A stretch of DNA of 64,000 bases from assembly GCA_036346405.1 (NCBI GenBank), contig CM070568.1:32406870-32470869 (forward strand). The letters run 5' to 3'. The translations under genes and the position numbers were made by a program. Shown piece after piece: positions 9,862-21,900 of the stretch. This DNA is from Phyllostachys edulis. Taxonomy: Eukaryota > Streptophyta > Magnoliopsida > Poales > Poaceae. How positions within the stretch are numbered: the stretch's first letter is position 1; every line of letters begins with the position of its first letter. Below the pieces are notes generated by a model. The model saw only the letters and a list, made by a program, of their open reading frames with translations. It did not search any database and was not told the origin of the DNA.

Positions 9862-10275
9862 ACACGTCGATTTCATACACGTGCTACTTACTTCCTGCAT
9901 TGCAAATTTGCAACCAGCCCCTTCAATTCCGGTTGGACCGAGAATCTTGCACGAATCACGAGGCGCGTCGCTCCAAGTCTTCTCGTCTCGTCTCTCTCCC
10001 ATTTCGCGGGTCGCCGGAGCGCAGCCGCGGACACTCCCCGAGCGAGCGCTTCCCAACCAGATCTCGATCCTTCTAGAAGCCTCCACCGCCACCTAGAGGC
10101 TAGAGCCCCGTCCAGATCCCGAACCTTCTAGAAGCCTCCGCGCCCCCGCCGTCCCGCCTCCTCCAGATCCCGATCGAGGCCTCGTCGGTAGGGGGATCCA
10201 CGGGCGGTCGGGATCGCCCCCGCCTCATCTTGGGGTTCGAAGCTAGCCAGGCTCTTCGAGAACCTTCTGGGCGAG
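9862..10275 (+). promoter_or_regulatory. Promoter and 5' UTR region of the kelch gene
   Basis: Only 414 bp separate the MITE duplication from the ATG. A G-box core CACGTG lies at 9878-9883. From about 9950 on the DNA is GC- and CT-rich, like grass 5' UTRs, and contains two copies of GATC(T/C)CGA(T/A)CCTTCTAGAAGCCTCC around 10060-10138. No clear TATA box was seen. Confidence 0.5.
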
Positions 10276-13200
10276 ATGGCGGTGAGTTCCTCGTGAGGAT
10301 ACATGGATGATTGCTGCGGTTTCGCTTGGCTGCGAGCTCGTTCGTGATCCCAAAGTTTTGTCTGTGTTGCGTCTCTCCAAGTTTAGCGATGCTGCTAAGT
10401 AAAAAAGGAAACATCGTTTAATTAGTGTGTGCATGTGCTAATCGCTGGGATCATTTGCGGGGGTGTCTTACTCTTACATGTTTACAAGCGATCTGGTAGC
10501 ATTTTGCACGGTTGTCGTTGTTTGTTGATTATACATTTAGTGTTCCAAGAATCTGATAAGGTCACGGCATTGCGCCACACAGATTGATGGGATGTGTTGA
10601 CATTTGGGAGCATTTGGATATGTGATCCTGGCTGATTTCTAATCTCTGAACCACAGCCTGTTAAATCAGTTAGCCCCAACGGCGCTGCCTCCGAAGAGTC
10701 TAAAGTAGTCGTGGCGGAGAACGGGAAGATGGTTGATATCCAGGACAAGGAAATTACCATGGACGGCCTCTGTTCCGTGAGTGCTTACGATCAGTGGACG
10801 CCGCTCTCTGTGTCTGGACAGCTTCCAAAACCCCGCTACAAGGTCCTCTTTTATTTTTCTTAATCGCTTAATTCCACCTTTTCTTTTGTGCTGGCCTGTT
10901 TTCTCTTGTTGATTCTGACGTAGTCTGCAATTATGTTCTGCAGCATGGAGCTGCTGTAGTTCAGGAAAAGATGTATGTCTTTGGTGGAAACCACAATGGC
11001 CGTTACCTTGGTGACATTCAGGTAATTACTCATCATGATTCTCAATGCGTTGGTAATTGCATTTCTGGCGAGGAATTTTCACTACAATGGTACTGCCTTG
11101 AATTGAGACCTAGAGTTCCTTAAATAATTACTTTAGGGGTTAACCTAGTCTGTTCCTATCTTTCTTCCAATGTCATTCATATTAACATTAGATAGAATCC
11201 TTTGATCGAAGGTTCTGGATTTCAAAAGTTTGTCATGGTCAAAGCTAGAGGCTAAAACGCAATCAGGACTTTCAGAATCAGCTGAAACAGTTTCGGTTGC
11301 TCCTTGTGCTGGTCATTCATTGGTAATAATCAAACACTCTTTGTAGTAAGTTGTGTGAAACTAGTATATCTTCCAATGGTTATAACCGTGTAGTTATTTG
11401 CATCTGGCTTTTAATCCCTGCAGATTCCATCGGGGAACAAGATCCTATCACTTGCAGGACACACCAGGGAACCTACAGAAAGTCTCAGTGGTTAGCCTAA
11501 TATTTCGCTCATATTTTCTATTCTATCTTATTGTGCTAGATTCAATTTCTTACTCGATGTATTTCTGCCAGTTAAGGAGTTTAATCCACAAACCCGCACT
11601 TGGTCTACCTTACGTACTTATGGAAGGTCACCGGTATGTTTATTTTTGTCTGTATTTATATTGTCAGAAAGTGTCTAATGTTTCCACCCATACTGCCTGA
11701 AGCTTGTCTTTTTTGTCAATAAATACCTGATGATAATTTGCCTTTTCATTTAGAGCTCACGTGGTGGTCAATCAGTGACTCTTGTTGCAGACACTTTAGT
11801 CGTGTTTGGAGGTGAAGGTGATGGGAGGTCTCTTCTGAATGACCTGCACATTCTTGATCTCGAGACCATGACTTGGGATGAATTTGAGACCACGTAAGTT
11901 CTATGGAGTTTGTTTGATAAAAATTGCACGAATGTCATTAAAAAAAAATTTCTTAGAAGGGATTGGATTTTTGTTGTCCCTATTAGATGGGGATTCTTCT
12001 AGGCATGCCGAACTTGGTTTTGGATATAGATGTGGAGAGTGGAGACCAAAAGTTCAAACTTATGAGAAAATGCTACCGCAAGTGTCACTTGTAGTTGGCA
12101 ATTATATTTTGTTTAGGACATGAAATGAAACTTACAGTAAACGTGTTAACCGGCTCTGCTTTGAGGTGCAGGATTGATATCTGACTATTTAAAACTATTT
12201 TGTTACTCTCCAGAGGCACTCCGCCTTCTCCAAGGTCAGAGCATGCTGCTGCATGCTATGCAGACCGGTATCTCTTGATATTTGGCGGGGGATCTCATTC
12301 TACATGCTTCAGTGATCTATATCTCCTTGACATGCAGACAGTGAGAATCGATTCTTTTCTCTAGATCTGGTACTTGCTGCTTAGGGAATTCCAAATCAAT
12401 CACCCAACTGTTAATTGCAGATGGAATGGTCAAGACCAGACCAGCATGGTATTACTCCAGAACCAAGAGCAGGGCATGCAGGCGTAACGGTTGGAGATAA
12501 CTGGTTTATTACCGGGGGTGGTAATAATACGAAAGGTAAGGTTGAAATATCAGATATGTATCTTACATTATGATTTTTTGACATAAATGCGCCTGTCCAT
12601 TTTATTATGGTTTGGTCACCCCATGAATGTTGCTTCCTATTTATCCATAATTGGTGTGCCAGTCTTTTCCCATGGCTTTTCAGTTATTCCACTTTGTTTT
12701 CTAAAAATCAGCTTGTAAAACTGTTTGTCTCACATTTGCCTAATGCATTGCAGGTGTCCCAGAAACACTTGTGCTTAACATGTCTGCATTTGAATGGTCA
12801 GTTGTGACTAGTCTTGAAGGACGTGCACCCCCGACAAGTGAGGTAAGCTGTTTTATATTATTGTGTTCTCCTTGTAAAGGAAAAGAGAATTTTCATTTTG
12901 CATGATAGCATTTATGTTCTACATACTTACATGGAAATTCTCTGATAGTTTGGATAAATAATAAAAAAATCCTTTGGTTCAAGAAGTTTAAAGGAATAAG
13001 TCCAATTTACCCCCCTGAACTATGGACCGAGTCCAAAAAACACCCTGAACTACAAAATCGTTCACTTTACACCCCTCAATTGTCAAAACCAGATCAAATA
13101 ACCCCTTCGCCCTAAACCACCCTGGTTTTAGCTGACGTGGCATCCACGCTGGCACTATTTCGCCTCGTCAGCACTTTCATGTGTGCTTCTTCTTCCTCCC

Positions 13201-16200
13201 ATCCACTTGCTTCTTACTTCACCTCACCTCTTTCTCCTTCCACTCTTAGCGTCGCCTCTCCTCCCGACGGCTTATTTTGCAAGACTCCTGTGCGGCCGCT
13301 GCGTTTTTCCTGACTCCCCGCCCGGATGTCGCGCGAATGCCTCGACTCATCCGCCTTGATGGCGCAAGCACTCGCCATCGCCATCGTGGTGTCGCCTCCC
13401 CGCCATCTGGCGACCTCAAAGCGGCGTGACTCAAGGCGTCTCCGACGAAAGAGCACGATCAAGACGGACAATGACTCGCCATAAATCGAGGGCGATTCGC
13501 CGCCGCTTCGACGACGCCTCCACCTCTTGAACCGGAGGAGGTGGTCCGGAAGCAGACACGCTGTCGTGTCAGCTCGCCGCTCGCCACAAGATGTTCTCGC
13601 CGCCGCGATCCCTCCAAATGACGGCGACGCGTGGACTCGAGCGGCAGTCGAAGTCGGTGAAGCATGATGTGGCCGCCCACACGACGGACGTTCTCGGCTT
13701 GAGGTCGCGGTAGACACGATGCCCATCATGTGAAGGAACTTGAGCGCCAGAGCACCTCGCGCGTAGAACCGGACGTGCTCGACGACGTTAACACGGCGCT
13801 TCAAAGGACATGAAAGGATTATGAATCTTGCATGGTTGTTTGGGCGTGTTACGCATCGAGCGGCGGAAGGAGGAAGTGGTGGGAGGGCATGCGCGTGGCG
13901 GAGGAGCGGAGGTCGCCGCCGGGCGTAACTCCATGACAACGCAGAGAAGTGTGGGGTGGCGTCGAAGTCGGCGAAGAGTGTGGGGAGGAAGGGTGGTCGA
14001 GCGGTGGCTTTCTCCACCGTATTCATCGCGTAAAGGCACGGCTTTCTCGCTGCAGTGGTCGCCGAGCTCGGCCAAGAACTCGCTTCCGTGATGACCCACA
14101 GGTGGCGTGGGAGATGTTGTAGGCCGAGTTCATGCAGATGCACGCGGGGCGATGACGGCATGAGGTGGCTCGGCCGCGGGTTCTCCGTGGGTCCCAGACG
14201 GGAGTCGAGCCCCTACCGCCATCGTCGTTGTGCTTGATCGATGGCCCGCAAAGATCACCGGCCGGGCCACTTCCATCGCGCCAAGATCCGAAGAAGCGCT
14301 GCACCAACATCTTTGGCGCGGCGTTGGGGTAGAGCCGCACACGCTGGGTCGGTGGAGCAAGGCGCCATGAGAGGAGCCAGCGGCGGCGGTGGCGAGCCAG
14401 CTGGAGAGCTGGCCGAGGCCGAGCTAGGAGGGGAATCGGCCGGAGTAAGCTAGGCCAAAGAAGAACTATGGAGGAGTGGAGAGAGAGAGCCGATGGACGT
14501 GGAGCCAAAGAAGAAGGCGATCAGTACGCCATGTCAGCGAAATCTGTACATGTGGACGCCACATCAGCTAAAACCGGGGTGGTTTAGGGCGAGGTGGTTA
14601 TTTGCTCTGGTTTTGACAATTGAGAGGTGTAAAGTGAACGGTTTTGTAGTTCAGGGTGTTTTTTGGACTCGGTCCATAGTTCAGGGGGGTAAATTGGACT
14701 TATTCCAAGTTTAAATTGCATATTTCAATTAGGCTCATCAACATAATGTGATATGAGTTTAAGGATCTCATAATAGTGACCGTAGTTATAATCTTGCTTA
14801 ATTGCATTTCTTTGGTGTTATGGACCCAATGACCCATGCTGTCACTGATGTTCAGAAGCTCCTTTAACACAGGGATCGAGTTTAGTACGTCACATAATCA
14901 ATGGAGAAGAACTTCTGGTGTCATTTGGAGGATACAGTGGACGTTATAGTAACGAGGCATGTTTCTCCGTCATCAATTCAGTTTTTCTGATGCATATCTT
15001 TATATTTAGCTGAATAATTCTTTTTGTCTAGGTTTACGCTCTCAAGCCAAGTATCAGACCAAGTGTGCCATCTCGACAAATAAATGAACCTGAGACAAAT
15101 GGGATGGCCCCCATCTCTGCGGCAGCAAATTCTAGCAGGGGGGTCATATTCGAAATTGAAGAACTTCAAGATGAAAAGGTAAGATCTGGATTCATTCTTA
15201 ATAATTTGGTGGGCACAGTTGCTTGATGTCACCCAAGGTCTGTTTATTCACAACGGATGCTTTTTTTTCTGTCACACAAGAGAGGAGATACCAGCAAAAC
15301 CTTGGTGAAAGCAGTGAATGGTGAGAAGAGTCAGGTGGAAGAAAGACTTGAACAGGAAAAGCTGCAGAGCGTCGGCCTGAAGCAGGAACTAGCTGGTATA
15401 GAGAACAGAAATGTGGAACTCACTAAGGCAAGCTATATCATGTTTACTTAATTGTTCAGGAATTGTCAGTTTTGCCTTGCACTGCTACTATTGGAACTAA
15501 AGTGATCCCTCTACTTTTGTGTCCATCTCATTGTTCCATGACCTCCGTAAAGAATTTGAGTATTTTTGTGTGATTTCTCATAAGTCATTTCAATATTTAA
15601 GGCTCTACTGTCCACATCTCAGAAAATTCATTTCAAATCATTGTATCTCAATAAGATTGTCGGTTGCTATTGCAGCAGTATTCTGTCAAATGTTATGCTT
15701 GAATTGTGGTCTCAAAGGTCAAATCTCAGAGTATCAAACCTCACAGTGAAAAACATAATACACATACGAGAGAATTATAACTAGGTGAAAATGAAATAGC
15801 AGCAACTGTCTGTGTTAGTATGTTCTCTTGCTTCGGAAGAAGAAACTTGCTTTACGCTCTCTGTGATCAAGTTTAATTGCCGTGTTGTCTGTTATGCAGG
15901 AACTCATCTTAGTCCGCAATCAACTTTCTGCTGAAGAGGCGAGGGCTTCCAAACTCGAGGTACGCAAAAGCTTGTTGGGAAAGGGTCAGAAATCATGCTC
16001 TAGCATTCGGTGAATTGGTCAGATTAGAAAGTAGGATTTGACACCTCTACTCCTTTTCTTATGAATTATTTGAGACAGCTTAGGGTGAGTTTGGCATTGT
16101 TCTCCTCTGAAGGCACATTATTGTCTGAATTCTGAAATATGGAAAGGGAACATTTTCAAAGCTGATTGAGAACAAGCAAGTTACATTGGAAACCAGCCAA

Positions 16201-16685
16201 ACTCACCGCCCTCATCGGGAACGAGGAAGTCTGACTATTTCTCACTGACAACCAATTAGAACCTGCTACTTGCCACCTAGCTTATCTAACCAGTACCCTT
16301 AAAAAAGCTTGGTTATCCAAATAAAATAAAAGTGTCATAAGAATTATTTCAAGAACTTGGGCTGATTGTGTCGTTTGCATAACAAGAGGTATCTGTTAAC
16401 ACCCCTTTTCACTGCAACCCTAAACTGTGATAGTTTATTCATTACTCAGAGGAACATCCGCTGAGCCTTTCATGTTCTACTGCTCCCTTGGGATTGAAAT
16501 AATGCTAAAATGTTTACCATTTGCTCAATTGACAGAATGAAGTTAAAGAGGTTCAACAACGGCTGCAGAAGATGGAGGCCCTAGAAAAGGAGTTCGAATC
16601 GCTACAACGCGAAAATGATGAAGAGTCTGACGAAGCAGCTGCAAGCAGCAACAAGCGGCCTGGTGGTGGGGGCTTCTGGAGGTAG
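10276..16685 (+). CDS. Kelch-repeat protein of the ACBP4/5 type lacking the acyl-CoA-binding domain (522 aa)
   Basis: Fifteen coding exons: 10276-10281, 10657-10842, 10944-11021, 11212-11322, 11424-11490, 11572-11633, 11754-11893, 12214-12340, 12421-12535, 12754-12842, 14873-14956, 15032-15178, 15281-15427, 15900-15959, 16536-16685. All phases agree and the stop is TAG. Exon 1 codes only Met-Ala. Residues about 55-365 hold kelch blades (MYVFGGNHNG, LVVFGGEGDG, LLIFGGGSHS, WFITGGGNN, LLVSFGGYSG), predicting a beta-propeller. Residues about 400-505 are a coiled coil and the tail ends RPGGGGFWR. The sequence fits the plant family of ACBP4/ACBP5 and their shorter kelch-only relatives (Arabidopsis At5g04420 type). 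The N-terminal acyl-CoA-binding domain is absent, so a scaffold or protein-binding role is more likely than lipid binding. Introns 11 and 13 use GC donors. Intron 10 (12843-14872) holds a Pack-MULE. Confidence 0.93.
12993..14706. mobile_element. Pack-MULE (1.71 kb) in intron 10 of the kelch gene, 9-bp TSD
   Basis: The duplication AAGTTTAAA flanks it (12984-12992 and 14707-14715). The ends are inverted repeats of about 160 bp, starting GGAATAAGTCCAATTTACCC and mirrored by the right end closing in GGACTTATTCC; they run as far as GCTGACGTGGCATCCACG. Long TIRs plus a 9-bp TSD define a MULE. No transposase is present. The GC-rich interior carries fragments of a host protein-kinase gene on the - strand. 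Confidence 0.92.
13460..14110 (-). pseudogene. Captured fragment of an AGC-type (AGC VIII-like) protein kinase gene
   Basis: On the - strand, around 14010-13900, one frame reads PFLPTLFADFDATPHF, like the alphaC-beta4 part of plant AGC VIII kinases. Around 13780-13695 it reads FYARGALALKFLHMMGIV followed, in another frame, by YRDLKP (13695-13712), the catalytic loop. DGHIML follows, as before the DFD/DFG site in this family (WAG, D6PK and PINOID relatives). Several one-base shifts break the frame and both kinase ends are missing, so this is transposon cargo. Confidence 0.7.
14957..15031 (+). other. GC-AG intron 11 of the kelch gene
   Basis: The exon ends AACGAG and the intron begins GCATGT and ends TTTTTGTCTAG. 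No GT donor nearby keeps the reading frame ...YSNE-VYALKP, so the GC donor is needed by the model. Confidence 0.75.
15428..15899 (+). other. GC-AG intron 13 of the kelch gene
   Basis: The exon ends ACTAAG and the intron begins GCAAGC, close to the plant consensus for GC donors (AG|GCAAGT), and ends TTATGCAG. The join keeps the coiled coil in frame (VELTK-ELILVR). Confidence 0.78.
16083..16212. mobile_element. Possible small MITE in intron 14 of the kelch gene
   Basis: The left side reads GGGTGAGTTTGGC and the right side closes with GCCAAACTCACCGCCC, an inverted pair about 130 bp apart. The ends resemble grass Tourist- or hAT-like MITEs. A clear TSD was not established. Confidence 0.4.
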
Positions 16686-17145
16686 AACGGATAGCCCCTC
16701 ATGCAGGAGAGTGTTGTAGAGAGGACACTTCTGTAGGGTCGCATTCTTTCATGTTTAGTCTCTCTTTTCTCAAATTTTTTTTGGAGAATCCAATATCGAC
16801 GCTTAGATAAAAGGCTCAAAATTCTTTTTATACATAAAGAACAGAATGATAGCAATTTGCAGTTCCACCAAGATCAAAGTGATCAAATGTTGAGAAGAAC
16901 TTCTGAAAGTTAAATATTTGTTTTTTGGTCTCCGAGTATTTTCGAGTTTTGTTTTGCCAGCGTTGTTCCTTTTCTGGTTTGATCATGGCATAATAAAGAA
17001 ATCATTTTCCTTCAATCAGAAAAATACTGGTGACTCCGTATTAACCTGCAATTTTGTGCTGTTCAAAAAAAGGGTTTTGGTCGCACTTTGGCGCACTATG
17101 ATACCCTAAAAGGCTAACAAGAAGCTTGTCATGAGACATTGTTAT
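16686..17145 (+). other. 3' UTR and downstream region of the kelch gene
   Basis: No other gene was seen. AATAAA at 16992-16997 is a candidate poly(A) signal about 310 bp after the stop codon. The region ends at the TSD of the Gypsy element. Confidence 0.45.
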
Positions 17146-17150
17146 GTTAG

Positions 17151-18755
17151 TGTAAAACCAGCAGTAAGGCAAAGAGAATGGAAGGGAAATTGAGAATAAT
17201 TTTACTGTTTTACCTCACCATAGTAGAAGGAAACCTACAAGATAGAGAGAGAGAGAGTTAGAGAGGGGGGCGGGGGGATAAGATCAAGCCCACCCAAGCC
17301 ACTTCTCCTCCCATCCCATTTTTCTTCCGGCCGAGAGCACCCACCGAAGCAAAGCACCACGCAGCCGGCGGTAGAAGAGGAAGCAGAGGGAGTAGGGAGG
17401 ACAAGTGGAGGCAAGGCGGCAGCCACGGCAAACTTCGACCCGACATCGACGGCGACGTCCAACCAAAACCAGCAAACCTAGTAGGTACTCTAATCCCCCA
17501 TTTGTTTGTCCAAACCCCACCCCTTGAGCTAAGCATTACAGAGAGGAGGGTAAGAGAAGGTGTACAGGGGTGGAACTTCGAGGAGGCGGCGACATGGGGA
17601 GACGACGGCGCCGGAGGTCGAGCCGCGCTTGTCACGGCATAGGCGGGCATAAGCGGGCGTCAGTGGAGCGGCACGATGGCGCCAAGTGAGAGATGCGCCA
17701 CCGAGGTCACATGGAGAAGTCTGACCAAGGCAGATGTGAGGAGGGAGGCGGCGCTGAGGAGCCGAGTCCGTGGGCACACCCCACGCCCGCCACGAGCCGC
17801 CTCCCAAGACGCCACCACCCCGGTCCCTCTCCTATGAGTGCTATAAAATATGTGATAATGCTTACATGGTAATGTTTACATGAGGATGCTTACATGGTAT
17901 CGTTTACATGAGGATGCTTACATGATAATGTTTATGTCATGATGCTTACATGGTATTGTTTACATAAGGATGCTTACACGGTAATGTTTAAATGATGATG
18001 CGACATGATAATGGTTTCATGTTGATGACAATGATGATGGGACAAGGTGAGCAATGAGACTACCTTGTTAATAATGACAATGATGAATCATGTTAATAAC
18101 AATGACCATGTGCATTTGCGTCATGGCAAGAATGCATGAGCCAGGTTGGTGAGAAAGTCATGTAACTAATCCGGTGAGATCGGTGAGAAAGTTACATGAC
18201 TAATCCGGTGTGCTCTAGATGAAATTTTACATCTGTAGGGACTTAATAAAACCCTACAATGTAAGGACCCCATCCTAATGAAGATGGGGGAAGAGTGTGT
18301 CATCGATGGGTGAACACTCCGCGATACCGGTATCAGTTGATGAGATGCATATGAGCATGAGCATGATGGTGCATTCTCATGTATGGGCAATGCAATGATC
18401 AAATGGGCATGTAGAATAATGATGAATTGCACTAATGGAGAGCTAAAGGCGAAAATAATGACATGGTTATATTTTTGTTGGTATGGTAGTGTTTATCGTC
18501 TCTATTATGTGCTTGCTGAGTCTTCGAACTCACCCTTACTTATTGTTGGTTTTTAGGTGAACAACGAAGTTGACCGACATCGGGAAGGGAGAATAGCTCA
18601 TCCACGTCACATGTAGTTTCTATTGCAAGTCTTTCTCCCTAGATATTCCACTTTTGTTGTAAGATGTTTAATTGTTAAATTAGTTGCGCAGAATTTTTAT
18701 TAAATAATGTGTGGTGGTAGCATTCCGGGCCCAAGTGGCGAGTCGGGGTGTTACA
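17151..18755 (+). repeat. 5' LTR of the Gypsy element (1.6 kb)
   Basis: It starts TGTAAAACCAGCAGTAAGGC and ends GGGGTGTTACA. It matches the 3' LTR start (23856 on) and end (about 26215-26412) closely. Positions 17856-18000 contain an imperfect tandem array of a roughly 28-bp unit built on GATGCTTACATGGTAATGTT. Confidence 0.92.
17856..18000 (+). repeat. Imperfect ~28-bp tandem array inside the 5' LTR
   Basis: About five copies of a unit with GCTTACATG and GTTTACATGAGGAT words follow each other. The corresponding part of the 3' LTR has been lost. Confidence 0.65.
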
Positions 18756-18757
18756 GT

Positions 18758-18769
18758 TGGTATCAGAGC
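18758..18769 (+). other. Primer-binding site of the Gypsy element
   Basis: TGGTATCAGAGC, two bases after the 5' LTR, is complementary to the 3' end of plant initiator tRNA-Met, the usual primer in this group. Confidence 0.9.
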
Positions 18770-18969
18770 GGGCGTTAGGTCCGTGGTGAAAATTTTTAGA
18801 TCTAGGTTGATTAATTACTAAAACTTGACCTAGGCCAAATAATTAAATTAAACTTGACACACTCTGGTGCACAGTAGGATGGGTTTTCAGGTCAAGCGTT
18901 GCATTTATGTTTTAGCTAGTATGTGGTTGATGTGCAATGTTTTGAGGTAATTGTTTGTGAATTGATTGT

Positions 18970-21900
18970 GTGAATGCTTGGTTAACAGAAATCCCGAGGG
19001 GTAGAGGTAGAGGTCGCGGGCGTGGCCGTGGCCATGCTCAAGCGGAGCCACCGCTTGAGGCTCAGCTAAAAGCACCTGATGCAGAGGTTGTTTCCGTTGA
19101 GCAATCCGTAGCTGGGAATCAGGCAAGGTCTTCGACCTTACTGCGAGAATTTATGGAAGAGATCCGTGCGCTTCGCCAGCAAGCGCCGGCAGCTGCTGCT
19201 GCGGCGGCGGCTATACTCGTTGTGGTACCTACTGTTGTTCCAACCACGCCAGAGGCAAGGATGAGTCTTCGTGAGTGGTTGGCTTTACGTTTAGACACTT
19301 TCGATGGGGCGGGTACACCAGTCCAAGCTGTGGATTGGTTGCGTTATATGGGAAGGCAGTTTGAAGCCCTGGAGATGAGCTCACAGCTGAGAGCTCGCTT
19401 TGTGGCATTCCACTTAAAGGGTCAGGCGGACATCTGGTGGGAGGGAGTCCTTTCAGCTAGGACCTCTACCTGTGGTCCCGCTACAGGAGATCTTCGAAAG
19501 CGTTCAAGGCGAAATACTACCCGGAATCTTTTGTGGAGAGTATGGAGGTCGCCTTGTCGACCTTCGTGCAGGGGAAGAAGACCGTAGCTGAGTATGCAGG
19601 GTTCAACGATATGATCCGTTTCGTACCATCGGTCGCGAGCAATGATCTGGAGAAGGCCAAAAGGTTTCGCCGAGGGCTCAACTCTGAGTTTCGGCATGTT
19701 ATGGGAGCTACTGCGCCACGCGACTTTAGGTCAATGGTAGAACAAGCCAGAGGGATGGGGATGGAAATGCAACTCAGAAAAGGACTACAACCCTCTGGTG
19801 GTCCAAGCGCTTCTGGCAGTAACCAGAAAAGGGGTTTTAGCGAGGAGGGTGGGTCATCTCAGCGACCTACTCCCAAGAAGTCCAAGTAGGGCCAGTGTCC
19901 CCCGCAGTCGTCCAAGTCCAAATCTTCGAGGCCGTCTTCTACAGCGCTTTGTACGTCGTTAGCGACACCAACCTATCGTCCTGTCCCAGGGCAGGGCATG
20001 ATGTGTTTCAAGTGCGGTGGTCGGCACCGTGCTGCTGAATGTTCTTGGATGGGAGAGTGTCGACATTGTGGTCGGTCGGGCCACATGGAGCGAGTTTGTC
20101 GTCAGAACCCCTCTAGTTTCATCAAGTGGGAGTCGACATCTGCGTCATCAACAAATGCTACGCCTCAGGGGTCTGTCCAGATGATGGTGGCTGCCCCTAT
20201 AGCGTGGCCTCCTCTTTCCTGGGCACCACCCGCTGGGTATTACTGGCACCCTACACCAGTTGCTCCAATTCAGCACACTGCATCACCACCATTTCAGTTT
20301 CTGTCTCAGCAGAGTGTCGAGGCTCCCGTCGCCCCGGCACCACATGGAGTTTACACATTGCCTACCGCTCAGTCCGCGGGACGACCAGACGTGATGACAG
20401 GTACCTTGTTAGTAGACTCGTGTGATGCTCTTGTTCTTTTTGACACCGGTGCTACTTATTCCTTTGTGTCCTGTGAGTTCGCTAGAAAAGCAAAGTTGAG
20501 TATGCAGCAGATCTTGCGGTCTGTTATAGTTAGTTCTCCAGGAGGAATTACCGCTAGTTCCGCGGTATGTCCTGGATACGTGGTCTCATTAGATGGTGAG
20601 GATTTTATTGCCAACTTAATGGTTATGCAGATAAAACTTTTTGATGTTATTCTTGGCATGGACTGGTTGCATTGCTATCGGGCTGTGATTTCCTACTTCT
20701 GGAGGACAATCACCTTGCAAGCTCCTTTCGGGGAGGAGATAACCTTTTAGGGGAATGCACCTCCGTGTTCTCTATTCATGTTGGCCAGCCTATTCCCTGG
20801 TCGACGAACAGTGAAGTCTGGTACGTTTCTAGCATTTGCGGAGAAGCTGAGCGCATCTTTGCGCATTGGGGATATTCCAATGGTGTGTGAGTATCCCGAT
20901 GTATTTCTCGAAGAGCTTCCGGGTATGACACCTGAAAGGGATGTGCAGTTTAGGATTGATCTTGTTCCTGGCACACGACCTATTTCCTTATCCCCATACC
21001 GGTTGGCACGGCCTTTCCAGCAAGAGTTGAAGAAGCAATTGGATGATTTGTTATCCAAGGGGTTGATTCGTCGTAGTGTGTCACCTTGGGGAGCCCCTGT
21101 CCTATTCACTGATAAGAAGGATAGGAGTTGGCGCATGTGCATCGACTATCGTGCTCTTAATCAGGTGACTATCAAGAATAAATACCCTTTGCCTCGTATC
21201 AAGGATTTGTCTGATCAATTGAAGGGAGCCAAGGTGTTCTCCAAGATTGATCTGCAATCTGGGTATAATCAGATTCAAGTGAGGGAGCAAGATATAGAAA
21301 AGACCGCTTTCTCTACAAGGCATGGGCACTATGAGTATAAGGTTATGTCCTTTGGACTAATGAATGCCCATGTTGTTTTTATGGAGACGATGAACAGTAT
21401 GCTGCATAAGTATTTTGATGACTTTGTGGTTGTGTTCATCGACGATATCCTAATTTATTCTAAGACGGAGGGAGAGCATGACCGGCATTTGAGGCTCGTG
21501 CTTGAGACTCTGAGGGAGAATCAGTTCTTTGTCAAGTTAAAGAAGTGCGAGTTCTAGATTTCTGAAGTGGGCTTCCTGGGTCATGTGATTAACCAGGAGG
21601 GCATTTCAGTAGATCCATCGAAGATTTCAACTGTAGTGAACTGGAAGAAGCCAACTAATGTCAAAGAAGTGAGAAGTTTTCTGGGCTTAGCTGGTTACTA
21701 CCGGCGTTTCGTAAAAGACTTCTCAATTATTGCTAAGCCAATGTCTCAGCTCACGCGGAAGGGCATGAAATTCCAGTCGACCGATGAATGCGAGTGCAGT
21801 TTCTGCACTTTGAAAGAAAAGTTAGTTATTGCCCTTGTTCTCATCCTCCCAAAGTCAGGGCAGCGTTTCACAGTCTACTCAGATGCCTCACGAGTGGGTC

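Noticed and set aside
13214..14161. Continuous 315-codon frame on the - strand in the kelch-gene intron
   Set aside because: It runs through kinase fragments in a mix of right and wrong frames and lies inside the Pack-MULE; composition, not function, keeps it open.
18758..18769. tRNA gene at the TGGTATCAGAGC site
   Set aside because: Only the stretch complementary to the tRNA 3' end is present, directly after an LTR; there is no cloverleaf. The same applies at 36075 and 61009.
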